Part shown: piece after piece, positions 35,160 to 47,027 of the stretch
Numbering within the stretch: position 1 is the stretch's first letter
Layout of the letters: the number at the start of each line of letters is the position of its first letter
DNA from: Paramacrobiotus metropolitanus
Lineage: Eukaryota > Tardigrada > Eutardigrada > Parachela > Macrobiotidae
DNA length: 64,000 bases
Direction of reading: 5' to 3'
Assembly: GCF_019649055.1 (NCBI RefSeq)
Contig: NW_026570409.1
Location: 1-64,000 of the forward strand
The notes under the pieces: generated by a model
What the model was told of the DNA's origin: nothing
Seen by the model: only the letters and a program-made list of their open reading frames with translations
Databases searched by the model: none
Made by a program: the position numbers and the translations under genes

Positions 35160-37721
35160 ATGATCCGCCGCGCACTGGCCGGTTCCCTGTACTGGCGCCG
35201 CGGCGGCGGGCGTGCCGCGGTCGCTGTACGCCGCGGTGCGCTGCGCCGTCCCCTCCGGACCATCCCCGCAGACTGTCAGACCGTCGCAGACGGCGGCCTC
35301 CCCGTGTACGACCGCATCGTCAACCAACCGCTGCGCGCCTTCGCCGAGCTTGTCCCCATCCGCTGGCGCCATCTCGGACGCCAGGTAAGCTTTTATTTAT
35401 TAATATTTATGCTCATTGATACGAGGTATTAATATTATTATTTATTATCCAATTTAAGGGTATTTGTTTAATCGATTTTAGCCGTAATTATTTTGGGAAA
35501 AGATACAATTTAAGATAAATATACGAACTGTGGGCACGCTCATGTTGTCGTTGCAGTTGACCGGCATTCCCTGTGGAATTCCCAACGGACAGGTCCCCGT
35601 CCGTCGCGAGGGGACGCAACCTGACACCGGCGGAGGAGCGCGGCCGGGCGCCTTCCTCGTCGCGTCCGTCGGCAGCCGTTTCCCGGGCGCTTTCCGCCGT
35701 CCTCCCCTCTTGAAACCGCGTTGCACGGCTGTCCGGCGCAGCTCGAGATTCATCCCGGAAGCGCCCGTTCCCCTGGCTGATGCACACGATATAATCGAGG
35801 TGTCTGGCCGTTGTTTTGCCCGGGTGTGATCCGTACTGGCTTCTATGTCCGTTGTCGTTTGCAGAGACTCCGTGAGAAACTCAGCGAGGCTGACGGTTAG
35901 TTGGGCAGCAGTGTGGCTTATCTGCTGTCATGTGCTAACTGACCTGGTTGGCGTTCGTTTTGCAGCAGACAGTGCGGGTGCGGACGCCAGCGCCGCATCC
36001 GGCTCGTTCCCGGTGGAGGAAGTGGTCGCGGCGCTGCAGCGCGACGGATACGCGGCCGTCCGCGTCCAACTGGCGTACCTGTTCAGCGTGGCCGATGAGC
36101 TGGATCCCCGGCAGTGCCTGCGGCTGGCGTCGGCTTGCCAGCTGATTCTGCTGCAGCGCCGCTCCCGCCTGAAGGTCCTGTCGGCGACGCTGACCGCCCC
36201 GGGGGAGCTGTCCGACAGTGCGCTGCATGCGCTGCGCAAGTGCCGCGACACGGAGCGGGAAGCGGTTGTCGATGTTGCGTACGGGATGAGTAAAGCTCTG
36301 TGGTACGCGGTTTCCGAGGAGCTGCGGGTGGAATGCAGTAGCGTAGTGACACCGTTAGTTGGCGAACTGTTGAACGGCAGCTATCGCGAAGTGAGTAGTC
36401 CTGTCCCCATAATCTTTCCCACACATTTCTCCTTTTGTGTATGTCGTAGGAGACGACGGGCCGCTTCCTGACCGTGCTGGACACTTTACTGTCCTCCGTC
36501 GGCCGCTTGATCAGCGGGCAGGAGCTGCCGGAAACACTGGGTAGGTGTCTGCTGTGTACGCATATCCCGTACGGCTGCGATATCGCCGCCGTCGACGTGT
36601 TGGAGTTGTTCGTGCGTTCGACTGTTTATGCTGTATAACTCGCAAGTCTGCTTGCTGCTGACTTGTCCGTTTTCTGTCGTTCTGTAGAAATGGCTAATAA
36701 ACCGCCGTTAATCCGCGACCTGGACCAGGTGGAGGCCTTCGTCAACGCCCAGCTGTTCGAGACGGATGTGGAGTTCGCCGTGGGAATGCACAGCGACTAC
36801 GACGCCGCGGACTGGGAGTACTTCGCCAACGAATACCGCGGGGCGTGTCGCATTCTGGTCCATATGAACTGGACGTACGCCGTAGTCCACGCCACGGACG
36901 TGCACAGCGTAGCCGCCACCGAGCTGATGGACGCGGTCAAGAAGCAGTTGAACGGCAAGAGCAAAGATTTTGTGGCTTACAGAGGAGTGGATTTGGAGGG
37001 TATTGTTGATCGGCTGGGGTGTGGCTTAGTGTACCCGAGGAAAGTGGAGGAAATACTCAAGTTTTCCAAACGGTTAACCGGGAAATTCCCCAACCCGGCT
37101 GTGATTGCGTGTGAAGTGTCTTTCACGCACGAGACAATTACGCACCTCTTCCTTAAAGCGGCTAACCTGCTGGGGCCGACTACCGATTTTCAGTATTGTA
37201 TTGTCGTGAAGGTCAACGCTGAACCACCGGAGAAAGGCGCCTTCTGGGCGAACTTGTACGTTTTTCGTCGGGTCTCCCATCCCCACACCAAGCAGCCCAC
37301 CACCGACGAGGAGAGCTGTCGCCCCGCGCATATAAGCAGTCATGCCGCCGAGTACGAAGTCAGCGGCGAAAAAGTGACCAATCGACAGGTGGAGACGATG
37401 ACGGCCGCCGAGATCCTGCGTGTCTTCGACATGCACCTCATGTTTCAGCACCGCGCCGACGAAAGCAGCATCAACGACCGCGTGCAGTTCAACCTGGATA
37501 TTTTGTATCCAGACGGATCCTCGCGGCTTTTCACGGTCTTGTTGGAAGACGATTATTTTGACGACGTCTTGGATGAATGGCAGGAGTACTGGAAGAAACA
37601 GGCTGCGAAGAAATCCCTTGCCAAAACCGGGCGACGGCGGCCAGCCAGGGCAGTCAAAGGCACGAAACGGCAAGAAGAAGGCCAAGTAGTTATGTCCTCG
37701 TACGACCCCGCTTCACGATGA
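35160..37721 (+). CDS. Family B protein, copy B3
   Basis: Six exons: 35160-35384, 35557-35799, 35865-35895 (microexon), 35966-36390, 36450-36540 and 36688-37721, giving 682 residues in frame. The N-terminus MIRRALAGSLYWRRGGGRAA is a presequence-like Arg-rich leader, suggesting mitochondrial import (inference). Core motifs: SFPVEEVVAALQRDGYAAV, PPLIRDLDQVEAFVNAQLF, FAVGMHSDYDAADWEYF, ILVHMNWTYAV, LLGPTTDFQYC, LDILYPDGSSRLFTV. Compared with B1, the last residues are read in a shifted frame: the KKKAK-stop ending survives in another frame and the protein ends VMSSYDPASR. The basic tail is therefore altered but the core is whole. No family is recognised. Confidence 0.75.
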
Positions 37722-37928
37722 TTGCGGCGAGAGCTTTCCTACAGATTTTGTTTCTTTTTACCTGTTGATGTCTAACTGCAGTTTCGCACCAGTGTCATGG
37801 TAACAATACTGATGAGAATTCTTTTGACTTGTTTTCTTATTTTTATGCTTTTTTAATCGTTGGTACGAAGTTACGAACCACCGTTAACCAGTAAGAAAAA
37901 TTCTAATAAACCGCTGCCAACAACATAA

Positions 37929-40900
37929 TCAGACATTAAATTGGACAAATTCCTTTAATTCGCGCGTGGACGAGCCGTCGTCGGCCAGCGCATCGGCGAT
38001 CTCCTGGCGGATGTCCTGCATATTATCGCGGTACGCCGGCTCGATTAAGAGCGTGCCGATGGCGGTGCGGATCTCTTCGGCCGGCACGATGTGCCGGAAG
38101 AACATGTCGGTGTTGCTCAGCATCAGCGCCGCGCCGCGCTTCACCAGCAGCTGCCCGATGCTGCGCTGGTCGGCGAACAGCGGCCAGGATAAAACTGGCA
38201 CGCCGGCGCTCATGCTCTCCAGCGCGCTGTTCCAGCCGCAGTGCGATAAATACGCGCCCGTCGCACGGTGACTGAGGATGGCCTTCTGCGGCGCCCACGG
38301 CACGATCCAGAAATGCCGCTGCTCCTAAAAAATTTTACATTTTATTAAATTTAATTTTTATTAAATTCAATTTTTAATTTTATTAAATTTGATTTTTTAA
38401 TAATTTGTACACACCTCGGTGGCGTTGGCCATCTGCTCGCGCATCTCCGTCGGCAGTTTCTCCTCGTGACCTTTGCGTAGCGACCAAATAAATGCCACGC
38501 CCAGGTCGAGCAACGCCCGCGCGATCTCCTGCAGCTGCGGTTCCGTGGGCACGGCCATCGAGCCAAACGAAATATACAGCACCGAATGCGGCTTCTGCGT
38601 GTCCAACCAGCGGAAGATCGCCGCGTCCGTCTCACTTCCGGTGGTGTTGTTCACCGGCGGAATAAACGGCCCGACGCAATAAATCTTCCCCTTAATCTCT
38701 CCCTTTTCCTCCAGCACCGCGATATCCTCCCGGTCCACCGCGCGGTACGAATTGCACACCACCCCGTCCACTTCCGGGAGGTACTTCCCCAGGACGCCCA
38801 TCTCGTCCAGCAGCATCTGCGACTGCGGACCCAGGGGCTCCCCCGCGGGCGGCAGGTCCTGGAAGAAGTCCTGCTCCTCGAACGGGATCGTCTCGGTGAC
38901 GTCCTTCAGCAAGAGCAGGTAGCGCAGGAAGTAGGCCGGCGGCGTGTTGAAGTAGTAGTACAGGACGCCGGGGACCCGCTCCGCCATGATGGGCGGGGCT
39001 AGGAACATGTCGAAGATGACCACGTCCACCGGGCGGTGCAGGCCGTTGTCCTGCGTAGGAATATTTATTTTAAACTTTATCTACCGGGTATACACTATAT
39101 ATATTATATCTGTATGTACTATACACTATATCTAGCTATGTACTATACGTATTTATATGCATCAATACATTTTGACAGCAGACTTATTAACGCTAATACA
39201 AGTGCAAGTTTACAAGCGATATTACGGATGGCAGAAGAATACTGGTGCAATATCCTCATAACAGTTTCCTTATTGCACCAGCTGTTCTATCAAATCTCTC
39301 CGCATCGAGTAGTTTTTATTAGATCCCCATTCAGCTTTCAGAAAATTTTATACATTATATACATTAGATGCATTACAGTGAAACCTCATCGTACGTACAC
39401 CCCGAAGAAACGTACACCCCTTTATTACGTACGAAAAATTCTGTACCGAATTACGTCGTAGACTAAAGTACAGGGGGTAACCTCCACGTGACGTACACCT
39501 CAGCGTTGCGTACACGTACACTTAATGTCTGTACCGCCTAAGCATTTAACTGTACGCAGTCACCTCGTGAATGCGTACACTATTGTTTCGGAACTGGAGA
39601 TTTTAAACTTTTTGATGGTAATGTTGTGAAAATTCAAAGAAGCAAAGAAAACTACGCTCGAAATTTCTAGATTTTTGTATCCTGACAAGCTAAATATTTC
39701 CATTGAGTTATTCGCCCAAATACCAGACGCATATCGTCTTATAGAGAAAAATCAGCTCTATTAAGTAGTATTTTTTATAGCGGGGTGGTTTTTATACTTA
39801 CTGTTTAAAAAACATCTAAAGTTAGTATTGCGAATCGTCCAGTGGCGTGTCTGTGCGCACTTCACAGATGCCGCCCATCACGCATCCGAGATACCGATCT
39901 TCGGTGAAAACTGAGCGCTGGCCCGCCTGTACGACATCTACGTTAGCAATACAGAATTTTTTATTTGCTTTAGTTCTGAGTTTACAAAGGCTTCACAAAA
40001 TAGATTGTTGGTATTTTTACGTAGATTTAAGGTTCAAAATCATCAATATATAGATCTGCTAATTTTTAGAACACAAACTAAAATTACACCGCGTTCAGGT
40101 GTTCGGTGCTCAGAAGATACAGCGTACCGTATACCAGCTACCACTGAATCCGGATATGGTCAGCCAAGCTGATAACCACGCGATGCAGCATATCCGCGAT
40201 TAGCGCTGCAGAAGATCGGTATCTCCGATGCGCGATGGGCGGCATCTTTGAAGTGCGCACAGACACGTCACTGGACGATTTGCAATACTAATTTCAGATG
40301 TTTTTTAAACGATAAGTATAAAAACCACCCCGCTATAAAAAATACTACTTAACAGAGCTGATTTTTCTCTACAAAACGGTATGCGTCTGGTATTTGGGCG
40401 AATAACTCAATGGAAATAATTAGCTTGTGAGTAAGGTTTTGATAAATTTTTCTGCAGAAAGTGTCCGAGAGAATCTGTTTACATACACACAGACTGATGC
40501 AGTTTTGTATGTAAACTAATGATATCCGTGTATTTTTTGCAGTTCGCAGTATGTGCAGAGCATTTCGCAGTGGGGCACTGCCCCTAGGTCTGCAGTCACC
40601 CCCCAAGGGGGCTGGGGGTAGCTAATTTGAATTATGTACACCCCTGAATTACGTACGAAATTTTCCGTACGGAGGTGTACGTATTTCAGAGGTTTCACTG
40701 TATATGCATATATACAGTAGTATTTTATTTCGCAATATGTACAAAGTGAGCTTTGTTCAACAATTATAATCAAATGAAGAATTTGCCCAATTTGCGTGAG
40801 AAGGGACTGTGCACAATTGTATACTATAGGTATCTGTTGTGTATATATCTATATCTGTATCTATATATATATATGTATTTATATAGTAGACGAGATACAT

Positions 40901-41452
40901 AATTATATATCGTAGGTGTATTATATTATAATATGTATTTATATATAAAATTGTAAGTACTATATCTTATGTATATGTTTAATATACACAATTATACTCG
41001 TAGGTAGCTATATATTATATGCATTTGTATATCTATATATCTTTATTTTATATTAATTACGATATAAGTATCTTTATATGTACTAAACGCTTACACAGAC
41101 CAGCATGTATCACCTGGCCATTCTGAGTAAGCGCGGCCACCTCCACCATGAGGTTTTGGGCGCCGGGGAGGATGTGCTTGACGGCCATGTCGTGCGCCGC
41201 CTCCCACTCCTCCACGTTGACCGTCGCGTCGGACGCCACGCCGTCGTCGATGGGGAAGAGGACGACCGGCTCGTCCTCGCCCAACGCCGTGAACTCGCGC
41301 TGCCGCATGCGGTCGGCGGTGAAGCGCGAGACGGCGAAGGTGACGTGGTGGTAGCGGGACAACTTCCGGCATAATTCCAGTAGCGGCGTGGTGTGTCCGT
41401 ACGCCGGATACGCCACCGCCAGGATGTGCTTCTTGCCTTCTTGCAGCTCCAT
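37929..41452 (-). CDS. UDP-glycosyltransferase, plant/bacterial soluble type (GT1)
   Basis: Three exons, 41114-41452, 38415-39050 and 37929-38324, phase 0 throughout, give 456 residues. It would transfer a sugar from a UDP-sugar to a small lipophilic acceptor. Seen: N-terminal HILAVAYPAYGHTTPLLEL with the likely catalytic His, YISFGSMAVPTEPQLQEI in the middle, and the donor box PWAPQKAILSHRATGAYLSH, then CGWNSALESMSAGVPVLSWP and LFADQ, closely matching the plant PSPG signature. There is no signal peptide and no C-terminal membrane anchor, unlike usual animal UGTs. Intron 1 (39051-41113) contains a pogo-like element. An in-frame Asn-rich stretch upstream of this ATG comes from an (att)n repeat and is probably not translated. 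Horizontal origin is possible but unproven. Confidence 0.85.
39376..40700. mobile_element. Non-autonomous pogo/Tc1-mariner-like foldback element in UGT intron 1
   Basis: The ends are CAGTGAAACCTC and its exact complement GAGGTTTCACTG, flanked by TA on both sides, as in pogo/Tigger elements. Inside are inner arms at about 39683-39904 and 40208-40434 (caagctaa.tatttccattgagttattcgcc, aaaccaccccgctataaaaaa and complements). There is no transposase frame. It accounts for most of the 2-kb intron. Confidence 0.75.
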
Positions 41453-41781
41453 GGAATTATTATTATTATTATTACTATTATTATTATCCGGGCAGTATTG
41501 AGTTTTTTGGATTAATAGGCAACTCATACACTTTTTTCTGGGGAATACTTTGAGAAAAAAATGCTAGCCAACGCCGACTGCTGCCGCGATAACGCCGACG
41601 TACCAACAATGAGTGAACGTGAGCCAGATCGGAACATATTCAAGAAATTTCGGGCGAGCGCCAACAGTTATCTGTTTAAACAGCTATCAGCTGCCGCTTA
41701 AGATAATGTCTGTTCATATTGTCCGTTGATCATTGTTGTTACTGCTGACATTCAGTGGGTATGATAAGCGGATAAGCAGCG

Positions 41782-43958
41782 TCAGTATCGCCACAGGGCA
41801 GAGTGTGTTCGTGGCAGCCCGTGCAGCTCGCTGTCCCTCGTTCGCAGCCGGTAATTAACCGGCTCCTGCTGCTGTTTGATAAAACCCCGCAAATCTTCCT
41901 CCCATTCGCATTCTATCTCGGCGAAGAAGAATTTATTCAGATCCACCGTGAACTGCCGCGACGAGCCGTCGGGATAGTTAATCTCCAGCGGAAACTGCAC
42001 CGGCTTTGTGTAGTTCTCCGCGTCGGCATGGTGCTTCCAGACCAGGTCGATGTCGAAGACACGCCGAAGCTCCTCCGGAGACATGTCCTGGACGTCGGCA
42101 TTGCACAGCCGGACACCGTCGACCTCCAGACCTCGTGACCTTTCGCTCCCCGCGGCCGCCCGGTCTCGGTGGTTGGCGCGAGGGGCCGCGACGCGGCGGA
42201 AGAGGTATAGTGTGGCCCAGAAGGGGTCGTCGTCCCGTTTCCGGGGACTGACGTTGACCGACACGCAGTACTGGACGCTGGTGGTCGGGCCGAGGAGGTC
42301 GGCGATCTGGATGAACTGCTGCAGCCGCGATTCGTGCCGGTAGGACACGTGACAGGCCACGGGCTGCTTAGGATTCGGAGGGATTTTCTTGCCGTCGAGG
42401 TCGAGATAGGCTTCCAGGTAGATTTCGCACAGGAGAGGATACATGTCGCCGGCGCCCAGGCGGTCGGCCACCTTGAACGGCACGCGCGACACCAAGAAGT
42501 AATTACGATCGTACGTCGGATCCATTGCGCGCTGCACGGCGTTGCACACCAGCGAGGAGGCGGTGCTGTGGACGTTGCCGGGGCGGGCCACGGCGTACAC
42601 CCAGCCGCAGTGCAGCATGACGCGGCAGCGGCCGCCGTGATGGTCCGCGCAGTGCACCCAGTCGGCGGCGGGGTAGTCGCTGTGCTGGCCGACGGCAAAG
42701 GTCACGGCGGGCTCCAAGCGCCGGCTGTCGATCAGCGCCGCCACCGCGTCCAGTTCACGTTGGAAGACCGGCGTTTCACTGATTTCTGTGGAAATGCGGA
42801 AGGAACTCGGGATTGTGAAAAGTTTCTTATGTTTTCTTAGGTTTCTTAGATTTCTCCCATACTGACCGACAGTCTCGAAGAATTCCCCAGGCAATCCGGC
42901 TAGAAGACGAGCCGTCACCGATATCGTCAAGTCCAGCGCCGACAGCAAGTCGGACACATCAGACTGCAACACGAACGCATCACGCTGTTCAGCCTGATTT
43001 GGTGAACCGGCTTCCTAATGCTTACTGTATCGCGTGTCTGCAGCCGAGCCAACAGCGGCGTGAGGATACCGTCCAACTCCGTGAGCAACCCTTGTGGAAC
43101 GATCTGCAATAGGAAACGCTGCAGGAGGTCCGCCGCGTCCTCCACGATCCGCGCCGCCACGTCGCGGCACCGCTGCAGCGCGTCGGTCGCTGTGGCGGAC
43201 AGCTCCCCCGGGGCGGTCAGCGTGGCCGACAGGACCTTGATGCGGGAACGCTGGTCCAGCAGAATCAGCTGGCACACCGACGCCAACAGCACGCGCTGCC
43301 GCGGCGACAGCTCGCCCGCCCGCGGGGCTGGCTCAACTGCCGCAAACCCTCGCGCACGCGCGGCTCGCCAGTGCCGGCCGTGGCGCACTGCAGCGTCAAC
43401 ATCAGCGCGTCCACCGCTTCGGACGCGGCGGACTCCTGCACGTCCGCCGCGACCACCTCGCCGCCTTCTCCATCGGCGATATCGCTGCCTTTCAACGGTG
43501 GCAAGAGTCTGTCTAGTTTGGCTTTTAACTCGTCCACTTGCTAGCAAAATCAACGCGATCAAACAAATTGTGCCCGCAGCAATTGGTCACCTCCTCCAAC
43601 ACACCTGGATGATTTTCTCCGCATCAACGGGAAGTGTCAGCCGCTGCGGGGCGGTGCTGCGAGCAGAGACTCCCCGCACGCTACCGCCACGGGTTGTCAG
43701 TGCGGTCGGCCGCCCTGGAGCGGCGATGTGAAGGCTGTTAAAGGAAGGCAGGAAACAGCCAGCGCCGGCGCGGTGGGCTCCAACGGGCATCGCATAGCGC
43801 GCCGTCGATGTCGGCGCTAGTCGGCAGCTGCAGGATTCCCGCCGGGGGACCAGCGTCGCGCGTCGCCATCCAGCGGCAGTGGCCAGGGGGCAGCCGCCGC
43901 GACGGGACACGGCGGTGACGGCACGCAGTCCACCAAGCCTATTCATTCTGCTGGCCAT
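41782..43958 (-). pseudogene. Family B protein, copy B4, frameshifted
   Basis: Exons 43605-43958, 43026-43540, 42867-42963 and 41782-42785. The microexon and helical-domain exons are fused here, because the donor between them is lost. The 515-base exon breaks the frame: EAVDALMLTLQCATAG...LRQLSQ is in one frame and ELSPRQRVLLASVCQLILLD in another, with the break in a GC-rich run near 43318-43326. The first ATG in frame gives MASRMNRLGGLRAVTAVSRR, again acid-free and Arg-rich. The last exon is intact (FAVGQHSDYPAADWVHC, MLHCGWVYAVARPGNVHS, LLGPTTSVQYC, EINYPDGSSRQFTVDL, SELHGLPRTHS). Its closest relative is B5. The frameshift may be real or an assembly error. Confidence 0.7.
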
Positions 43959-45300
43959 ACTACGTGTGCGAGCCCCGAGGGCGGGCGCGGTGCACACAAA
44001 CCTGCGCAGGGCAGAAACATTTGACAACGTCACAACGGTCGCTGCGTAACTGCGCTCTAACTTCTACGTATCTGGACACCTAGTGGCTGGTATTTTACCT
44101 TGTCACAAACAGCAGCAGAGCCAGTATGCAGCAGAGAACGGTGTGGGAATGGATGCTGCTGCACGTCTGCACTGGCAGCTACAAATTCCACTAGACACAC
44201 TGACGCAGGTACTCGTCGATAGCTGCAGAAACAAGCACTCAATGCTCCGCTATGAACTGATCAACTTGCACTGCATGGTTGACAAGCAGGGCATTGGAAG
44301 CATACAACATCTAATCACCAGGCCAAAATTGTTCGGATAGAAAGTATTTCTGCTCAACTGGAATATTGGATGGATACAAGAAAAAACGCAGAGACAACAT
44401 ACAAATTCTGCACTGTCCTCCATAATGAGAAGTGCTTGCGATGTTAATCGGCAATGCGTTAGTTAGTTATGGACTGATGTGAGTCACAGTACTTTACTGG
44501 GCAAAAAGCTTTCAAAATAACAAACACTACTAAAAAACAATGCTTAAAAGTTCAAACGATTCACATTTAAATTTTACAACGAAGCAGACCACAGATGACA
44601 ATTTGACAAATCCACCATCGTCAGTAAATGAACTGTTCTGCTATGGGAACGGTAAACGCCTCCTGTGTGCAGTTTACCATTAAAGATGTCGTGCACAGCG
44701 GCAGCCACCCTTGCAGTTCGCAACACAAGTCGCACTTAATTAAATTAAGTCGTACTTAATTAAACTTTGGCAAATGCTAAATTAGCAAAGCGGATGTACA
44801 GAACAATAGTGCACATGGATGGGAACGTTTCATTAATTTTGTTCACGGGATAACGGAACCGCACTGCACTTTTTCATATGCTTTCAAACGATTATTTTAC
44901 TTTCGCCCTTCTCCCTACCAGGGCACATTTCCGGAGTGAAAATTCAGACAAATCTTATACATTTCAGAAAGTAGCATACGAGTACATATACAGTAACATA
45001 CAGAGTACTTGTACAAACGAGTACAATACATTACTTGCTGTTAAGCCTGAAAATCCAGATGCACGTGTTCTGCACATTCCTTTGCATTTCTACTCGAATC
45101 GGTTGATGTGGCCTAAATGTTTACATGATCCCAAAATATGTTTATGTTGGACCAAACTTACTTGAAGTCCCCTTGGAGTTAGTTCTCTGCTCTTGTGCCG
45201 TAACGGCACTTTACAATTGAACACACATCGCATAAGGTAGACAGTCCTGTCTGTAAGTGTACACCATCGTACCAGTACTCGTACTGATATTCATCTTTAA
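43959..45300. other. Spacer between B4 and a retroelement relic, no gene seen
   Basis: AT-rich DNA with only short words repeated (for example cttaattaaattaagtcg at about 44735-44760). No supported coding or RNA gene. Confidence 0.5.
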
Positions 45301-45306
45301 TCATTA

Positions 45307-46820
45307 ATGTCACGCCAAACCGTGTACGACGCGTTTCTTCATGCGTACCCAGACCTGCTTTGTCCCCAGCTGAAGGATCTGCATTACCTCGGTGCGCCAC
45401 TCCACGATGATGCGGTTGCAGGCGCACTCGTCAGTGCTACGGAGGTAATCGCCCGAATGACGGAGCGGCTAAATCTTATACCGGCCCACCAGGCTCTGTA
45501 CTTGTTAAGATGCAGCATGGGCACAGTAAAGCTGATCTATAAACTGCGCGCCAGCCGATGCTACCAGCAGAAAGCCCTGTTAAAAGCATTTGACGATATC
45601 ATTCGGCAAAGCTTGACTAGCATTACCAATGTCAACATTACTGAAGACATATGGATGCAGGCATCTCTCCCGATAATAGAAGGTGGTCTCGGAATTCGAA
45701 GCGTCGAAAAGCTTGCCCTTCCGGCCTTTCTGGCCTCTGCTTATTCGGTGGCTCCATTAACATCGGAAATTATCGAGTTCCAACCACAGATCTACTGTCG
45801 TGATGCTGCTGCAGAATGGCAAGTAACCCAACAAGACCTCCCACCATGACGCGCGACCGGTCCAGAAGGTATGGGACAATCCTATTGTCCAAAACACCGT
45901 TGAACGATTACGAACGGCAGCTGGGAACGACATCTCCGAACAGGCAAGATTGAACGGTGTTAGCACGAAAGAAAACGGCGCATGGTTGGTGCGCTCGGCT
46001 GCCTCCCTTGGCAACCTCCTTACAGACTCAGCAGTACGAATCGCCGCTGGTTTACGGCTTGGAGCACCGATCATCACCCCACACCGCTGTGTATGCGGTG
46101 AGTGGGCGGATGCCCGCGGTTACCACGGCTTAGCTGCAAGAAAAACCGCGGACGAATCCTACGCATAAATGCCTGAACGCCATTGTGAAGCGCAGCCTCG
46201 CATCGGCCGGCTTTGAAAGCGAACTAGAGCCACAAGGTATCTTCCCTACAGACAGCAAGCGCCCAGACGGCGTTACCTTGACACCATGGGAGAGGACGGA
46301 TGTTGGCATGGGACGCAACGTGCGTCAATACAATGGCCATATCGCACATCGTCGCGACATCCGCACGAGCGGGAGCAGCAGCAGCACAGGCCGAGCAGGG
46401 CAAGATCGAGAAATATCGCGATATCGGCCAGGACTACCTATTCCGTGCTCTGGGCTTTGAGACGCTCGGACCACCCGGACCGGAAGCTGTCCGAACAATA
46501 ACGGAATTCGGACAGAAAATACGTCAGGAAACCGGCGAAAAACGAGCCACGGAATATCTTCGCCAACGGATCAGTATCGAAATACAGCGAGGAAATGCTG
46601 CATCGATCATGGGGACGGCGCCGATGGGAGCGAATTTAGACCAAATTTTCTCTGTGATTAGGCCGCCGCTGTCGATTGATGCTTGATGAGTGATAGTTTC
46701 CGAAGCTTTTGTTAAAAGTGCTCGTGTTGTAATTTGTAATAGAAATTTAACATCGTGACACTGCATAGAACTAATTACAAGAATAAAGTACGAAACTTGT
46801 AAAAAAAAAAAAAAAAAAAA
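45307..46820 (+). pseudogene. 5'-truncated retroelement with poly(A) tail
   Basis: The first frame (45307-45849) reads LHYLGAPLHDDAV, ALYLLRCSMGTVKLIYKLR and LPIIEGGLGIRSVEKLALPA, the region downstream of the catalytic core in a non-LTR reverse transcriptase. It continues in other frames: CVCGEWADARGYHGL, then KRPDGVTLTPW and WDATCVNTMA, then RQRISIEIQRGNAASIMGTAP with a stop at 46686. The KRPDG...WDATC block may be a PD-(D/E)XK-type endonuclease (inference). An aataaa signal at 46781-46786 precedes a run of about 20 A at 46801-46820, marking a retrotransposed 3' end. Several frame breaks make it dead. Confidence 0.8.
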
Positions 46821-47027
46821 TTAATGTCACCATCCAATACAACTCGCAACATAAGCTATACTTGTACTGCAGATACTGAATGTAGCTTACACTTGGGAAT
46901 AAACGAAACAAATAAATAACTAAGCTAGAAAACCGACAACAAAAGATACCCAGTACGCAGACACATCTGGAAGTATTGCACACTTGTCCATGTATGGCTG
47001 AACGAGGGCCTGGTGATGAATTACAGT

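Noticed and set aside
37929-41452. Bacterial or plant contamination as the source of the UGT.
   Set aside because: It has three exons with good splice sites, a pogo-like element in an intron and a co-duplicated pseudogene, all within the host gene array.
41453-41527. N-terminal extension of the UGT with an Asn run.
   Set aside because: It comes from an (att)n repeat in front of the ATG that begins the conserved fold; it is probably 5' UTR.
46801-46820. Run of A as an assembly or sequencing artefact.
   Set aside because: It directly follows a retroelement 3' end with an aataaa signal, so it is the retrotransposed tail.
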